From Tubulanus polymorphus (lineage: Eukaryota > Nemertea > Palaeonemertea > Tubulaniformes > Tubulanidae), in assembly GCF_964204645.1 (NCBI RefSeq), contig NC_134027.1, positions 22,370,485-22,434,484 on the forward strand: 64,000 nucleotides of DNA, written 5' to 3'. Below are positions 36,300-48,032 of this stretch, piece by piece (positions within the stretch are counted from its first letter, which is position 1; each line of letters begins with the position of its first letter). Made by a program: the position numbers and the translations under genes. The notes below the pieces were generated by a model that worked only from the letters and a program-made list of their open reading frames with translations, had not been told where the DNA came from and searched no databases.

Positions 36300-39200
36300 A
36301 TGAAAGCAATGGAACTTATGATGATCAATGTAGCCGTGTTACTGCAATCCACTTCGGTGATTAGCATCGACGGTGTGACGTCGTCGTATAAGCTCGTGGC
36401 GTCGCAGCCGGAATCAGGAGGGTCTGCACAACTGGCATCGTTGGCGACCAGAAGCAAAGTTGAATGCGCTAACCGTTGTTCCAAAACGGAGCATTGCCAG
36501 TCGTTTTCTTACGTCTCGTCGCAGTGCATACTTTGGACTGAACACTGCCCAGCGCCTGACTCAAAGAATGGGAGACGTTGTTATTCGTCGATACGAACGC
36601 AAGTAAGTACGCCCGCATTTCTGTTGTAGCTACTTACGGTATTATTCTTTAAAAGATCATTTTACGATTGTTTCTTTCTGGCGGCCGTTTTTCTGCGTAA
36701 AAAGAAAAATGGCCGCCATTGAGAGAAATGATAAACCTAAATATATATTTTCTACTGCGTGATTGGTCCACGGCAGCAAAAATGGCTAGCTGGAAAGGAC
36801 AAAAATCAATGAAAGGCATGAATAGAAAATGAATATCTGTACTTCTCGGCCATTTTTACACGCAGAAAAAAATGACCACCTGAAATGATGATGTCGTAGG
36901 TACTGGTACCTTTGAATATAATGATTACCAAGAGTCTTTTTGTGAAGTACTCCACGTTCATCCATGAACTATAAATGTGTGTACTTGTAAAAGAATCGGT
37001 AATTGATAAGACAAAATCCATAACTAAACATATACGAATTAAATCCAGGAAGAAAGACACTAAATATTTAGATGGATATATGAAAGCTGGGGGTACTGGA
37101 GTGTGTAATGGGTAGTGTAGTGTGATCTGTGTGCATTTGTGGCCAGCACACAGATCACATTGTTCATTGGGGTTTGGTCCAGGACTCACGAGATTTTCAA
37201 CAACACGGAAGTAACGTGTAATAAATGATGACTTGAATTTCATGACTACCTACCACCCCTCATTATTGTTGGAAAACTAAACGTTCCGCACTGACTATTA
37301 AATTAACTGACTATTAAACTTAAAAATTAGTAATAACATTTTAGAAATGGCCAGAATTTTAACTTAGGTTCTATCTCATTTTTATTTTACAATTGGGATT
37401 GGTATAAATTTTTTTTTAAACGGCCGTTAAGGCTTCATGTTTCGTCTGCAATTCACTGCAAATAGTTACGCAACTACGCACATTTCAGTGTTTTTGGCAG
37501 CTGTACGCTCAATCGGCACCGTTCGTGACTAGCTTCACTGCGGAATTATCATTAACTAACATCGCCATATCACATCATCAACTTATATTGTGCCTTAAAA
37601 CCCTTACAGCCGAAATAATTGAAATGCACACACGATTTCTATCATTGAAAATTGAGAGAGTGGCCATGTTTGTGTGTTCTGCTGCTTCGCGTAAATCCCG
37701 CGCGGTGGCGCAACCGCGTGGAGTGGGGCCGATACGTCTAGCAGGATAGCGTGCACTAGTCAGAACATGTACGTACCTAAAAAAAGGATCATCCTGTCCC
37801 TGCCATTCGAAATAGAACTGATTTAAGATATATAGTGTTTACATCTATAACCGAACAAGGTCCAGCACAGAAACAATGGCCACAAATTACACCATCAAAT
37901 TGTTTAGTTTCATTTCACTCAGCCACGGAACGAATCCCTGCCACACTAGACCGGGTGCGCAGGTGCATGCGCAGGTTTGCCGCACAAAAAACGACTTGCG
38001 GCACCGATGAGATTGCTTGTTGCATAATCGCCTTTGGCAGATTTCAAGGACTATAAAAGGAAAACCTAGGCTGAGATGCAATAGGATTTCTGCTTGGTTA
38101 ATAATGACATCGCCTAAGCTGCGCATGTAGTGTAGAAATGTATCGTTCCGTGGCGAGTCTCGATGCCATCAGGTTCGATCCCTGTCGAGGGAGGATTGGT
38201 TTTATTCAATGTTCTAAATGTCGTTGTACTTTGTAGGAGTGTAGTATTAACTATACAGTCGATGCCGCTTTGGGGATATCTTTCCTTGGACAAGACCTCG
38301 TCGAACAGATTTTCATATTTCGCGAGCAACGGCTTTTGGTATTCGACAATCTAACGGCGCTGATACGAGGAGATATACTCAGTAATTCGAGCATCGGTGA
38401 AGTTTTCCTGAACTGGAATCTGTCACGCGTGGATGCAGCCGCTTGTAAAGATACAATTACCTGCTATCTTATTTCAGGTAAATTAAAGCGTCCTGGGTTC
38501 GTTTTTATAGACTGGTATTACCTTTAACCCGGGGACTAACTCAATTCGTTATCGATTAAGCTAGCCCCCCGGGTAAGGGTATAATACCAGTCTATAAAAC
38601 CGAGCCCAGGGGATTGCTATAGGAAACAGATTTAAAGAAAGTCATCTTTATCTAGTCGCGGCACTCTCAGGAAAATACCCGATCCAGCACGCCAATTTAT
38701 CCCATTTTTTTTCTGCAACTAAGAAATATAAAATTATTTCCTTGAATCTGTTCAGCTACGTGTTCATTTTTATCCGTCGTCCTTCCGTCCGTCGTTTTAT
38801 TTCGAAGTTTTTGACACGCTTAGATGTAAACTCTTGATTTTGGGGTTATGAATATATCTATCCTAGACGCATGATCTATCACAGCCCAAAAGGCTGACCC
38901 GATCGGAATTACGATTGCAAAACTGTGGCAATTGTTATACGGCGAAATCCCCCAATTGGGTTGAAAAACGTTTCGATCAAAATGTCTTTGGTTTAAAAAA
39001 GTCATTTTAGGTGTGAATTCTTTGGCCCCTAGCTTCTACATTGTTAGCCATATTATATTGAAAATTGGGTTTCACATCCTCACGGCTTTTTGGATCAGTC
39101 GATTTTCACGCAGCCTTGGTTGTAAAGATAAGACTGACAACAAGTAGACAACAGTGGGTTCATGTTTTAAAAACTCCGAAAGTTCGCTTCCAGAATTGAG

Positions 39201-42200
39201 ATTTGTTTTCGATATGATATGAACTCTTAAATGAAACGGTTATCCCAGGCGACCAGCAGTTTTTACAAAACTGTCAGGTCTTTTGATGTAAATCGATATT
39301 ACTATCGATGTTCATATCATGTGAACGAAATGGTTGCCAATTTGGGTAAGTTCTGATTACCAAACGGGCGGTGTTCAGTGGTTGGACATCCATCTTACAT
39401 TGCTAGATCGGCTTTAGAACTAAGTTTGTCCTTGACTGGCCTTAAGTTACTAGATTGGCTATAGAACTGAAAAGAGCTTAGACTGGTTGTGAGTTGTTAG
39501 ATTGGCTATAGAACTGAAAGAAGCTTCGACTGGTCGTAAGTTGTTAGATTGGCTATAGAACTGAAAGAAGCTTCGACTGGTTGTGAGTTGTTAGATTGGC
39601 TATAGAACTGAAACGAGCTTCGACTGGTCGTAAGTTGTTAGATTGGCTATAGAACTGAAAGAAGCTTAGACTGGTCGTAAGTTGTTAGATTGGCTATAGA
39701 ACTGAAACGAGCTTAGATCGGTCTTAAGTTTTTTGGTTGGTTTTATAACCAAAATGAGCTCAGACAAGTCTTGAGTTGTTAGATAGGTTATATAACTAGA
39801 ATGAGCTGGAGACTGGTGTTAAATTCTTAAATTGGTTATAGAAACCGACCGACCTGTGTATTCCAGTAGCTCCCCCTCGAAGCTTCCCATTAAAAGTTCG
39901 GTTTATATGGTGGTTTATCATTCATTTCCGAACGCGACAGGCTTTACATTTTTGCTTCTTCAATTCATCAACAGCAAGTCTGAATTTACTGTTGGACAAA
40001 CAATAGATTAAAAAGTTCATACACGAATCTACCACAGTTAAACCGTTAGCGATTTTTCGCTGAACCAACAGTGTCTCAAAATTACTTAAACTACCTATAG
40101 GAGTGACGGGGATACCCTTAAAGCCCGCATACTGAAATTTCTCCATAAATAACAATGATTCACACCCGATGAAAACAACTACAAGAGCAAACGACATTCT
40201 CAATGCGCGTAACTCCAACGTGTTGGAAGTTTGATTCTTTATTGCTGAACGACTTTTACCGATTCCTGAAAATTTGATCACAATTAAAGACAAGATTAGA
40301 ATGACGTTCAAACTGAGAAGTGCGAACATTGGGGCGATGACACCTGATACAGTGCCCTGCCAGCTTTCTGCATAAATCAGCCAATTATTGAAAAAAGGAT
40401 AGAAGTAAGCATAATACCCGCCTCGCCAAAGAGTAGGATATTTGTCAATACAACGCAAAGGTTCAAGAGTTCGATAAGGTAAAAAGAATGGCAGGAAAAA
40501 ACAAAGACTGAAAGCATTTATCAATAATATGATACAATTCACTACTTTTCGTGTCCAGAACAATCTCGATTTTAACGGGAAAATTGTAACTACGAGTCTT
40601 TCTAAACTGATAAGAATAACGCACCAGTTTCTGATCTGTCGGAACATATAGAACGGTCCTAACGCGACTACTATAAATTCCCAGCCATAATGCCAGTCAT
40701 CTATACGCAGAATAATATCCCTTAAATGTATATAGAGGTGGATGGCGCGTAGAGGGTACAAGACGAACACGCTTGACGAATAACATATGTCGAAAATAGC
40801 GAGAACTTTGAGTAAATAGTAAACATCTTTGTTCATCTGTTTCAAGGCTAAAATCGTTATGATGTTCAAAACGATACCCGATATGGTGACGGGTCCGTAA
40901 AAGAAAATGTACATGTAAACACTGATTTGGTATTCCAAACGGATTGGCATGTTGACCGAGGCGAACATGCAAACTCCATGATAGACTGGTTTTGTAGTGG
41001 TAACAGTAGTTGACAGATCAGTAATGTTTGAATAGCTCATCATTCGTCAAGCGGCTACTCACTCGCGATTCTACTCGACCCACTGAAATATCAACCGCCT
41101 AAACTTCACGGCGTCAGTTGTACCCACCAATTTTCAGTAGCAGGTTGTAATTTGTCAGACGACTGTAAGGCGTTGGTATATTTCGTCACACCCCGCGGCA
41201 AATTTATAGTTGAGCCTATAACTGTATGGAATATGAAAGCTCGATATTTTAAAAACTCTATATGAATATTTTCTCATTCAGCTCATGCTATAACGGGAAA
41301 CTGTCTGTTTCGACTTGACTTGGTGGATTAGCTCGGTCAGTTTTGGTAGTACATATACCTGATAGAAGTCTTATTAGGACTAGAACGGATTGGCAGTGTT
41401 GAACTTAAACATTGATTTTTAATCTCTGAAATGTCCTTCTACCTGAAATGCTCTCAAGTCTAGTTAAAATGGACATTAGATTCTGATACTCTTGATTCAC
41501 GAAAGCCGTAAAAAGCCGTTTCAGGTTGAAATAGACTCAGTTTAGGCGCATGCTGCATCCAGTTCGAAACGGAAAATAACGATGTTTTCTGAATGCAGAT
41601 TTTGCGATATACGTAACTAAATCCTCTGCCTTGGTCGATTCAAAAAGCTCGATATTTCATAAAAGTAGAAACTAGTTCAGGTTAAGCGTTTGTTAATTTA
41701 CTTCTGATAAACGCATGACTCACGAAAACCGTATAGTATTTGAAAAGTGCGTTATCGACGACGAAAAGATAGAAAGAGGCTTTAAAAGTTTTGAAAATAG
41801 CCGTTAAACATCGAGAATCTATTTTATCAAAAAAAAATCTAAAAGACGACGTTCCGATCTCGCTATCAAACGTTCGCTGAATAGAGAAATGATATTCCTG
41901 TAGCTTTATTCCAAAAATACCGTTGAAAATTAAACTATACTTCACTATCATTGATGGTGACTGATTCGAAACATATCAGTATTTATTTTTCATCCTCCGC
42001 GAAAACAAATCTTACCACGCAAACACAAATTATTCGTTTTTTGTACGTTCTGGTGGAGGACGAAACGAAGTTTTATCAGGCAGAAAGTTTTCAATCCCCT
42101 CTAGCGGTGGTCAGGGTAAGTGGCATATTGAACGACCGACCTGTATATACCAGTAGCTCCCCCTCGAATTTCCCGTCAAAAGTTGGGTTTCTACCATTTT

Positions 42201-44035
42201 CACTCATTTTCGAACGCGACAGGTTTTACATTTCTGCGTCCCTGGTTGAACAACAGCGAGTCTGAATTGACTGTTAGACAAACAATAGACTTAAAAGTTC
42301 ATTCGTGAATCTAATTCGGTTAAACCGATTGCGAGTTTTCACGAAACATCAGCGTGTCAAAAAGCATTGAAATTACCTAAAAAAAAATGTTTCGGATACC
42401 CGGAAAATCCGAATACTGAAATTTTTCCAAAATATCAATGATTCACACCCGGCGAAAACAGTAACAAGAGCAAACGACATTCTCAATGCGCGTAACTCAC
42501 ATGTTGGAAGTTTGATTTTTTATTGCTGAACGACTTTACCAATTCGTGAAAATTTGATCACAATCAAAACCACGATCAAAATGGCGTTTAAAGTAATAAG
42601 TGCAATTATTGGAGCGATGATACTCGACACAGTGCCCTGCCAGTTGATGCAAAACCCTTCCATATAGAAGAGGAGAGAAGTATCCAAAATCCAAGCCTAG
42701 AATATTCTGTGAAAACAACGCATAGGTTCAAGAACTCGATCCGACTAAAACAATGGCAGGTACAAACAAATATCATAGATATTTATCAATAATATGATAC
42801 GATTCACTACTTTTCGTGTCCAGAACAATCTCGATCTTAACGACAAAATAGTAACTACGAGTCTTTCTAAAACTGATAAGAATAACGCACCAGTTTCTGA
42901 TCTGTCGGAACATATAGAACGGGTCTAACGCGACTATTATAAATTCCCAGCCATAATGCCAGTCATCTATACGCAGAATAATATCCCTTAAATGTATGTA
43001 GAGGTGGATGGCGCGTAGAGGGTACATGACGAAAACGCTTGACGAATAACATATGTCGAAAATAGCGAGAACTTTGAGTAAATAGAAAACATATTTGTTC
43101 ATCTTTTTCAAGACTAAAATCGTTATGACATTCAAAGCGATGCCCAATATAGGGACGGGTCCGTAAAAGAAAATGTACACGTGAACGCTGATTTTCTGCG
43201 GGCCATCTTAGTTTCATCAGTTCTCGTTCGTATTTCGAGAATGATTTTTTTATTTTAAGAAAATATCAACAGGTTTTAACTGAGGCGTGTAGTCTTAAAA
43301 CATTCGATGATTGTTAGCGCTGCAAGAGGAAACATCTCCTGATATGGAACTTTGAATACCCATGGACTGTTCTAACCACTAGGTGCAGTTATACATTGGA
43401 ATGTTTTAATTCATATTGGCATCAATGCATATTCAATAATCCCCAATCAAAACCAAAGTTGAAGATCGTGACGATTTCTATGATTTGAGGATTTTCACGG
43501 TCATTGGCTTCTTTAAAAGTTCACCAGATGGCGTTGAATGGTGAAATTATATCATTTTTTGTATAGTATTTCAATTTTTCTACGATTATTTTGCAATCAA
43601 GATTTTTTTTTTCGTAATACAAAACTTTAAGATTAGATTACAGGTATGTTAATTGAGTAAAATGTAAAAATATTTTCATCCGTTTTCATTTCAGGTTCCA
43701 AACTGTTCGAGTTCAGCAGAGCTAATAATTCGGCGACGACATTTGAACAGGGCCCGATCGAATTCACATTTTCCTCTTTTTCGCCGGATGTCGTTCAAAC
43801 AGTCGTATCAGCTCACGGATCGGCTAATTTTCAAATCATCTACAACACTACAAACGGCCAACTGAAGACCGCCAAAGTCAAAACTAACCCGACCAAGCAC
43901 GTTGGAAAATTAATCAGTGTCCTGGACACTGTAGATGAGTCTATCGCGGCCAAATTCGAATTCGATTCGAAAGTAATGAACATTTTCTCGAATGGCAAAA
44001 TAAAATCGGAACAAGCAAATTCGTTATGCAGTTGA
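36300..44035 (+). CDS. Secreted PAN/Apple-domain protein, three exons with a nested GPCR in intron 2
   Basis: Exon 1, 36,300-36,602: signal peptide (MKAMELMMINVAVLL) then a PAN/Apple module (VECANRCSKTEHCQSFSYVS and three more Cys), donor CAA|GTAAGT, phase 0. Exon 2, 38,237-38,477: acceptor TTTGTAG, 80 codons open in only one of three frames, ending TGYL-like (TITCYLIS), donor G|GTAAAT, phase 1; the WNLSRVDAA to TCYL segment is weakly Ig-like. Exon 3, 43,695-44,035: acceptor ATTTCAG, 112 further codons to TGA, unrecognised, probably beta-rich. All phases join, giving about 294 residues. The Met at 36,300 is preferred over the upstream 36,258 ATG because a signal peptide follows it. The layout parallels the PAN-GON gene of copy B. 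Function unknown; an extracellular binding role is inferred. Confidence 0.6.
36670..36893. repeat. Hairpin and partial repeats in intron 1
   Basis: GGCGGCCGTTTTTCTGCG against its near inverse AAAAATGGCCGCC at 36,680-36,718, with a related half (CGGCCATTTTTACACGCAG) at 36,848-36,870. Probably a small MITE. Confidence 0.5.
36894..38236. other. Intron 1 of the PAN gene, nothing further recognised
   Basis: No second gene seen. A GGTTCGATCC box near 38,173 resembles a pol III B box, but no tRNA fold surrounds it. Confidence 0.5.
38492..38609. mobile_element. Small hairpin MITE, TTTTATAGACTGGTATTA family, copy 2
   Basis: Ends CCTGGGTTCG and CCGAGCCCAGG, then TTTTATAGACTGGTATTA against its inverse, around a CCCGGGG centre. 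About 118 bp, starting 14 bp after the exon 2 donor. Confidence 0.75.
38765..39000. repeat. Dispersed repeat, copy 1
   Basis: Begins with a CCGTCCGTC-rich stretch, followed by a segment also found at 50,440-50,650 (CTTGATTTTGGGGTTA, then CCTAGACGCAT, then CAGCCCAAAAGGCTG). Confidence 0.6.
39405..39850. repeat. 47-bp minisatellite next to the nested GPCR
   Basis: Eight or nine units of GTTAGATTGGCTATAGAACT, GAAAGAAGCTTCGACTGGTC, GTAAGTT; the central units repeat every 47 bp and the outer ones are diverged. It ends just past the 3' end of the GPCR. The unit core also occurs inverted and singly near 58,430-58,610. Confidence 0.85.
39922..41043 (-). CDS. FMRFamide-receptor-like GPCR, nested in the PAN gene intron
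   Basis: 373 residues, intronless, start MMSYSN with N-terminal N-glycosylation sites. TM1 GIVLNIITIL, TM2 LAIFD, end of TM3 SLERLVVTIFPLKSR (ERL for DRY), loop 2 PLRCID, TM6 region VVVFIGCESLLF and TM7 VVDSCMNFLIYCLSNSKFR, then a basic cysteine-containing tail (KKQKCKACRVRK) that could be palmitoylated. TM7 and the FPLKSR run place it near FMRFamide/myosuppressin-type receptors. Like the cassette GPCRs it lacks the TM3-top cysteine. It lies on the opposite strand to its host gene. Ligand unknown. Confidence 0.9.
   Translation of the reverse strand: MMSYSNITDLSTTVTTTKPVYHGVCMFASVNMPIRLEYQISVYMYIFFYGPVTISGIVLNIITILALKQMNKDVYYLLKVLAIFDICYSSSVFVLYPLRAIHLYIHLRDIILRIDDWHYGWEFIVVALGPFYMFRQIRNWCVILISLERLVVTIFPLKSRLFWTRKVVNCIILLINAFSLCFFLPFFLPYRTLEPLRCIDKYPTLWRGGYYAYFYPFFNNWLIYAESWQGTVSGVIAPMFALLSLNVILILSLIVIKFSGIGKSRSAIKNQTSNTLELRALRMSFALVVVFIGCESLLFMEKFQYAGFKGIPVTPIGSLSNFETLLVQRKIANGLTVVDSCMNFLIYCLSNSKFRLAVDELKKQKCKACRVRK
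42205..43200 (-). pseudogene. Broken duplicate of the nested GPCR
   Basis: Homology to 39,922-40,930 starts at ISVHVYIFFYGPV (TM1) and is in frame through WCVILIS at the end of TM3, where a frameshift replaces SLERLVVTIF. Downstream pieces (42,205-42,770) match the intact gene through TM7 and the tail, with stops and indels. The N-terminal extracellular part is missing. The 3' flank is shared too (CAGTAGCTCCCCCTCGA at about 39,865 and 42,151), so about 1.1 kb was duplicated in the same orientation. Confidence 0.88.
43201..43694. other. Intron sequence, no gene; short dispersed repeat
   Basis: 43,495-43,560 resembles 50,895-50,970 (GGTCATTGGCTTC, then CACCAGATGGCGTTGAA), probably a tail of the same dispersed repeat family. 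Confidence 0.5.
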
Positions 44036-44370
44036 ACCTGAGAGAATCCAAGAATGTAAACCACCAGATTTGACATTCGATATCTTCCCCCACAATCACA
44101 GGATCGAAAAAGATTTCAAAACATCGAAACTACTAAAATCTATTTACAGCCTGGACCCTGAGCACTCTACTGCTCCATCGGTTTCAAAGATTCTGCCATG
44201 TCTGACATTGATTGGGTTTATATACTGCCAGTGGGCATTTAAGTACTTTGCTGGCGCGTTGGTCAAAATCACACTATTGACAGAGATTAAAAGAAATTGC
44301 CTCCCTGGCTCTAGTTGCTGAAAGGTTGGTTGGAGTCAACCAGTAGATAGTTGACATAGCGACGTTTATG

Positions 44371-44612
<242 letters not shown>

Positions 44613-44732
44613 ACCAACGATGTTTCGACTTTATCCTAATAGTCATCTTCGGCGAGCACTGAGTGAAACAAAGCGACAGTTTAAGTAGTTACAATTGAAG
44701 CAAACCTAGGGGTATTACATCATAGAATTGCT

Positions 44733-45231
44733 CTACTGTCTGTCACACCTGCTCTCCGTGCGACGTTTTGGTCCGTAATTTCGTTAATAATCGGTTTATC
44801 TACCTTCATTATGCATGAATTTGTTCAGTGAGGAATTTGCATTCAGAAATAAACAACAATTTTTACTTAAGGTGTTTTTGTTTTCATTTATGAGCGATAG
44901 TTTACTCAGCATACGCTCGCGTAATGCTGAAAAATCCGCTCCGCGGACGCTCAGAAACGTTACTGTGACGTCATCACCTGCTCATTAGCATATCAAAATG
45001 CAGTAGGTGGCGCCCCGTGACGGGCCATAAAATCCGTTTTTCAGCATTACGCGAGCGTATGCTAGGTAAAATATCGCTGATAGATGACAATACAAACAAA
45101 TCTATGCCAGTTTATTTCTGAATTTAAATTCTTCACTGAACAAACTGATGTATTATATTAAGAGATAAACCGATTATTAACGAAATAACGGACCAAAACG
45201 TCGCATGGAGAGCAGGTGTGACAGACAGTAG
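44733..45231. mobile_element. 499-bp foldback MITE
   Basis: Near-symmetric inverted repeat. Ends CTACTGTCTGTCACACCTGC and its inverse; inner arms CAGCATACGCTCGCGTAATG and its inverse surround a short GC-rich centre (45,000-45,020 includes GGTGGCGCC). No coding capacity. A decayed relative is at 10,239-10,684. Confidence 0.9.
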
Positions 45232-45575
45232 TCTAAACGTCGGATGAATAAATTCATAGCTGAAATCAAACATTTCGGACTTAATATCTTTCGTTATATA
45301 AGTGTGGGATTTATGCACACACAGAGTATACTCTGCTCTTTTTAACGGAACCTGTTTCGATAACTAATTGGATTGGAATTCGAGAAGTGCTAGAACCATT
45401 GGGTAACAAAGTAGTGATACTTACGCATCGTGGGATACTGTAGCCTCTGTGAGATGGCAGTTACCAGTACAAACTCAACAGACGACACCGTTACAGTTTA
45501 TCGCATGTTTCATCATTCTCGTACTTGGCAGAACGGTGTTTGGTACGGGTTCAATATCTACATACATTTCTGCAT

Positions 45576-45765
45576 GGTATGGTGGCTGATAAGGGCCATA
45601 GTGTAAAATTCCTGGTATGTAAATGAGGGCGCCAGAACGCCAGAACGCCAAAACGAACTTTCAGAGAAAATTGGACGTTTTTTTTCGTTTTGGCGTTCTG
45701 GCGTTCTGGCGCCCTCATTTACATACCAGGAATTTTACGCTATGGCCCTTATCAGCCACCATACC
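45576..45765. mobile_element. 190-bp near-perfect hairpin MITE
   Basis: Two arms of about 81 bp match almost base for base (GGTATGGTGGCTGATAAGGG, then CGCCAGAACGCCAGAACGCC) around a loop of about 25 bp. Transcribed, it would form a long double-stranded hairpin. The GGTGGCTGATAAGGGCC end also occurs in copies C and D near 31,430 and 21,510. Confidence 0.92.
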
Positions 45766-46261
45766 CCAAATACCACGATCAACATTCTTCGTTATACAGT
45801 TGACAAACTGAAGTATCTACCATATCAAATACAACAGGATGATGGACCTTATTGGGGGTGTTTTAAGGATCACGAATAGCGCTGTGAATTTTTTTCATTA
45901 TATAGTGAATTTGAAGTCATTTCTAGAAGAACTAGTCCGTCTTGTGAAACCATGAGAATTCAAATTGTAACATCGGGATACGCAGCCCTATGAGTTCACC
46001 CCCTCGCTTGCCCCAGGGGTACGGTTTCGCTGCCGAGCTCGCTTCGACTAGCGGGGAACGGCTGAGTTCGAATATTCCCTTGACGGTTGAAGATGCCCTG
46101 AGTTTAGATTGGCTCGTACGAAGTTAACTCTCACTTTTCATGTCCGACTGTTTTTCCACGATGTGGAAAAAGTTTTCCATTGTAAATTGTAAAATTGTTT
46201 GCTCTCGCTACTAATGTAAAGTATTTATTAGGTTAACATGTGATAAATTCTACACTCGGGC
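45766..46261. other. No gene seen
   Basis: Nothing recognisable beyond AT-rich sequence. Confidence 0.5.
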
Positions 46262-46392
46262 TGCAGTTGCTCAAAAGTTGGTTAAAGATAACCAGTGGAT
46301 GAATACCAAAGTAACAATTCAGTTTTAGTTGTCACTATGTCAACTATCCGCTGGTTTACTCTTAACGACGTTTGGGCATCCTGCAGTCCCTG
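46262..46392. mobile_element. Hairpin MITE, GTTGCTCAAAAGTTGGTTAA family
   Basis: Imperfect inverted repeat: CTGCAGTTGCTCAAAAG and GGTTAAAGATAACCAG against their diverged inverses. Related hairpin at 35,226-35,340 and fragments near 44,310 and 63,115. Confidence 0.65.
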
Positions 46393-47054
46393 GTTACTTG
46401 AGTTTTGAAATTATTGTTTAATTTAAACGTACGAACCGAGTATTCATCTTATTCATCCGGGTGTTTTATCAATTCAACATTTTTTAAACCTATTACGGCA
46501 AGCAAAAAGATTATGATTAGAACGTTCTTTTTTCTGACAGTTTCTGAGTCCATCAACAGAGAAACAAAATTGATATGATAATAATTATATCTGAACTGAT
46601 GATTGAGTTGAGATAAACCCCAAAACTATCAGCTGCTGGTATTAGGGTAAGACAGAGAGGAGCGGAGTAGGAATTGATGGAGTAGGGTAGGGCAAGGTCG
46701 ATCGGTGTAGATTAGGATTAGATGAAGGGTTAGGATTAGGATTAAAGTTAAGGTGTTTTTTTCGGGGTGTCCAAGTATCTATATCTATAAATGATTTTCT
46801 GGTTTAGATTTGCTAAGACAAACTTAATATTTACGCATTTTGTTTTCCTTGAAATTCGAATAAGACATTGTAGATTCAACCACCATCGATCGATACATAG
46901 TATATCGTTGGTTCGGGAGCAAACGTACGGGGCCTATATTTTACAACACATTCTGTAGTGGAAATTGCTAGAACGTGTATGATTTTCTACACTGTATATG
47001 TTCTAATTGATTCTTCAAGAACTATAGGCGTGTCCCAGTATCGCACTCGCTAAA
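46393..47054. other. Upstream of the fourth GPCR; dispersed repeat
   Basis: 46,800-46,975 matches the dispersed repeat at 31,310-31,420 (AGACAAACTTAATATTTACG, then ATTGTAGATTCAAC, then CACATTCTGTAGTG). A TTAGGATTAGGATTA stretch lies near 46,725; it is too short and imperfect to be telomeric. No second gene seen. Confidence 0.55.
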
Positions 47055-48032
47055 ATGTTAAACGCTTCGTTTGTGCATAAATGTTTCCCTCGCATTAGCG
47101 TATATTGGCATCTCGTCACAGTGACTGTAATAGGACCGATTGGTTGGTTTGGTCTGGTCTCCAATTCCGTTACGATAGTTGTTCTTTATCGGTTCCACAA
47201 GATGAATAGCTCCACGACTTCACATTTCGTCTTATTGTTACTCGCCGTTTTTGACATTGTCAGCTGCATGGCAATCATCATTTACAACCATTTTACCTGG
47301 GTTCTGAAACTAATTCGCCACGGAAAGACCGGACTGTATTTAGACATGGGTTTGGGAGCCCCTGAGCTTTATATAGCGGGTAACGTAATCTCAAAATGGG
47401 GTTCTTACGTTCGTAACGGCCTGACGCTTTTAGTGACGTTCGATCGAGCATTTAACATTTGTTTTCCGCTTAAAGCTAAACGATATTGGAAGTTGAAACA
47501 TTGTTATATACTTTCTGCGGTTTGTGTAATCATGTGGACTGGCTTAATTTCTTACCGCGCACAAAATCGAATTGTTGCGTACGTCAACACGACATGTACG
47601 TACGGCTTGTCTATCCGCGATGCAATACCGGTATACACTGCCCCCGCATATTCGTATTTGTTAGAAAACATAACGACCACGTATATACCGTTCGTTCTTA
47701 TACCACTACTGAATACGATTATGATAATTCAACTACGAATTCACGCGCGAAACAGGAAACAACTGACCGGCGCCGGCTCGACTAAAACTAAACAAGATAA
47801 AACTGGTCACAGAATGGTATTTGTTGCATCCGCTTTATTCATGGTGTCTGTTTTTCCAGAAATGACATACAATATTTTGATCTTGTACTTGACGTGGTCT
47901 GTTGTGTGGCCGGTTTTGCTTTTTAATGATGTTTTCCAAGCCCTTAATTCGTCTGTGAACGGCATATTTTATTACGTCTACAGTGAAAGATTTAGACGTG
48001 AAATAAAGTTGCTGCGCATCCGAAGGAGATAA
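47055..48032 (+). CDS. FMRFamide-receptor-like GPCR, diverged paralogue of the cassette GPCR
   Basis: 325 residues, intronless, start MLNASF aligning with the second Met of copy B. It shares long blocks with copies A-C (KTGLYLD, GLGAPELYIAGNVISKWGSY, RAFNICFPLKAKRYWKLKHC) but is clearly more diverged in the N-terminus, TM2, loop 2, TM6 and TM7 flank, and two residues shorter in loop 3. Motifs: GLVSN, LAVFD, FDRAFNICF, NSSVNGIFYY. None of the rest of the cassette follows it, so this is either an older dispersed copy or the progenitor of the cassette gene. Confidence 0.92.
   Translation: MLNASFVHKCFPRISVYWHLVTVTVIGPIGWFGLVSNSVTIVVLYRFHKMNSSTTSHFVLLLLAVFDIVSCMAIIIYNHFTWVLKLIRHGKTGLYLDMGLGAPELYIAGNVISKWGSYVRNGLTLLVTFDRAFNICFPLKAKRYWKLKHCYILSAVCVIMWTGLISYRAQNRIVAYVNTTCTYGLSIRDAIPVYTAPAYSYLLENITTTYIPFVLIPLLNTIMIIQLRIHARNRKQLTGAGSTKTKQDKTGHRMVFVASALFMVSVFPEMTYNILILYLTWSVVWPVLLFNDVFQALNSSVNGIFYYVYSERFRREIKLLRIRRR

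Noticed and set aside
38110-38210. GGTTCGATCC box suggesting a tRNA or tRNA-derived SINE
   Set aside because: No acceptor or anticodon stem can be built around it and no matching A box is clear.
46640-46755. TTAGGATTAGGATTA and TAGGGTAGGG stretch resembling telomere repeats
   Set aside because: Too short and irregular; no head-to-head fusion structure.
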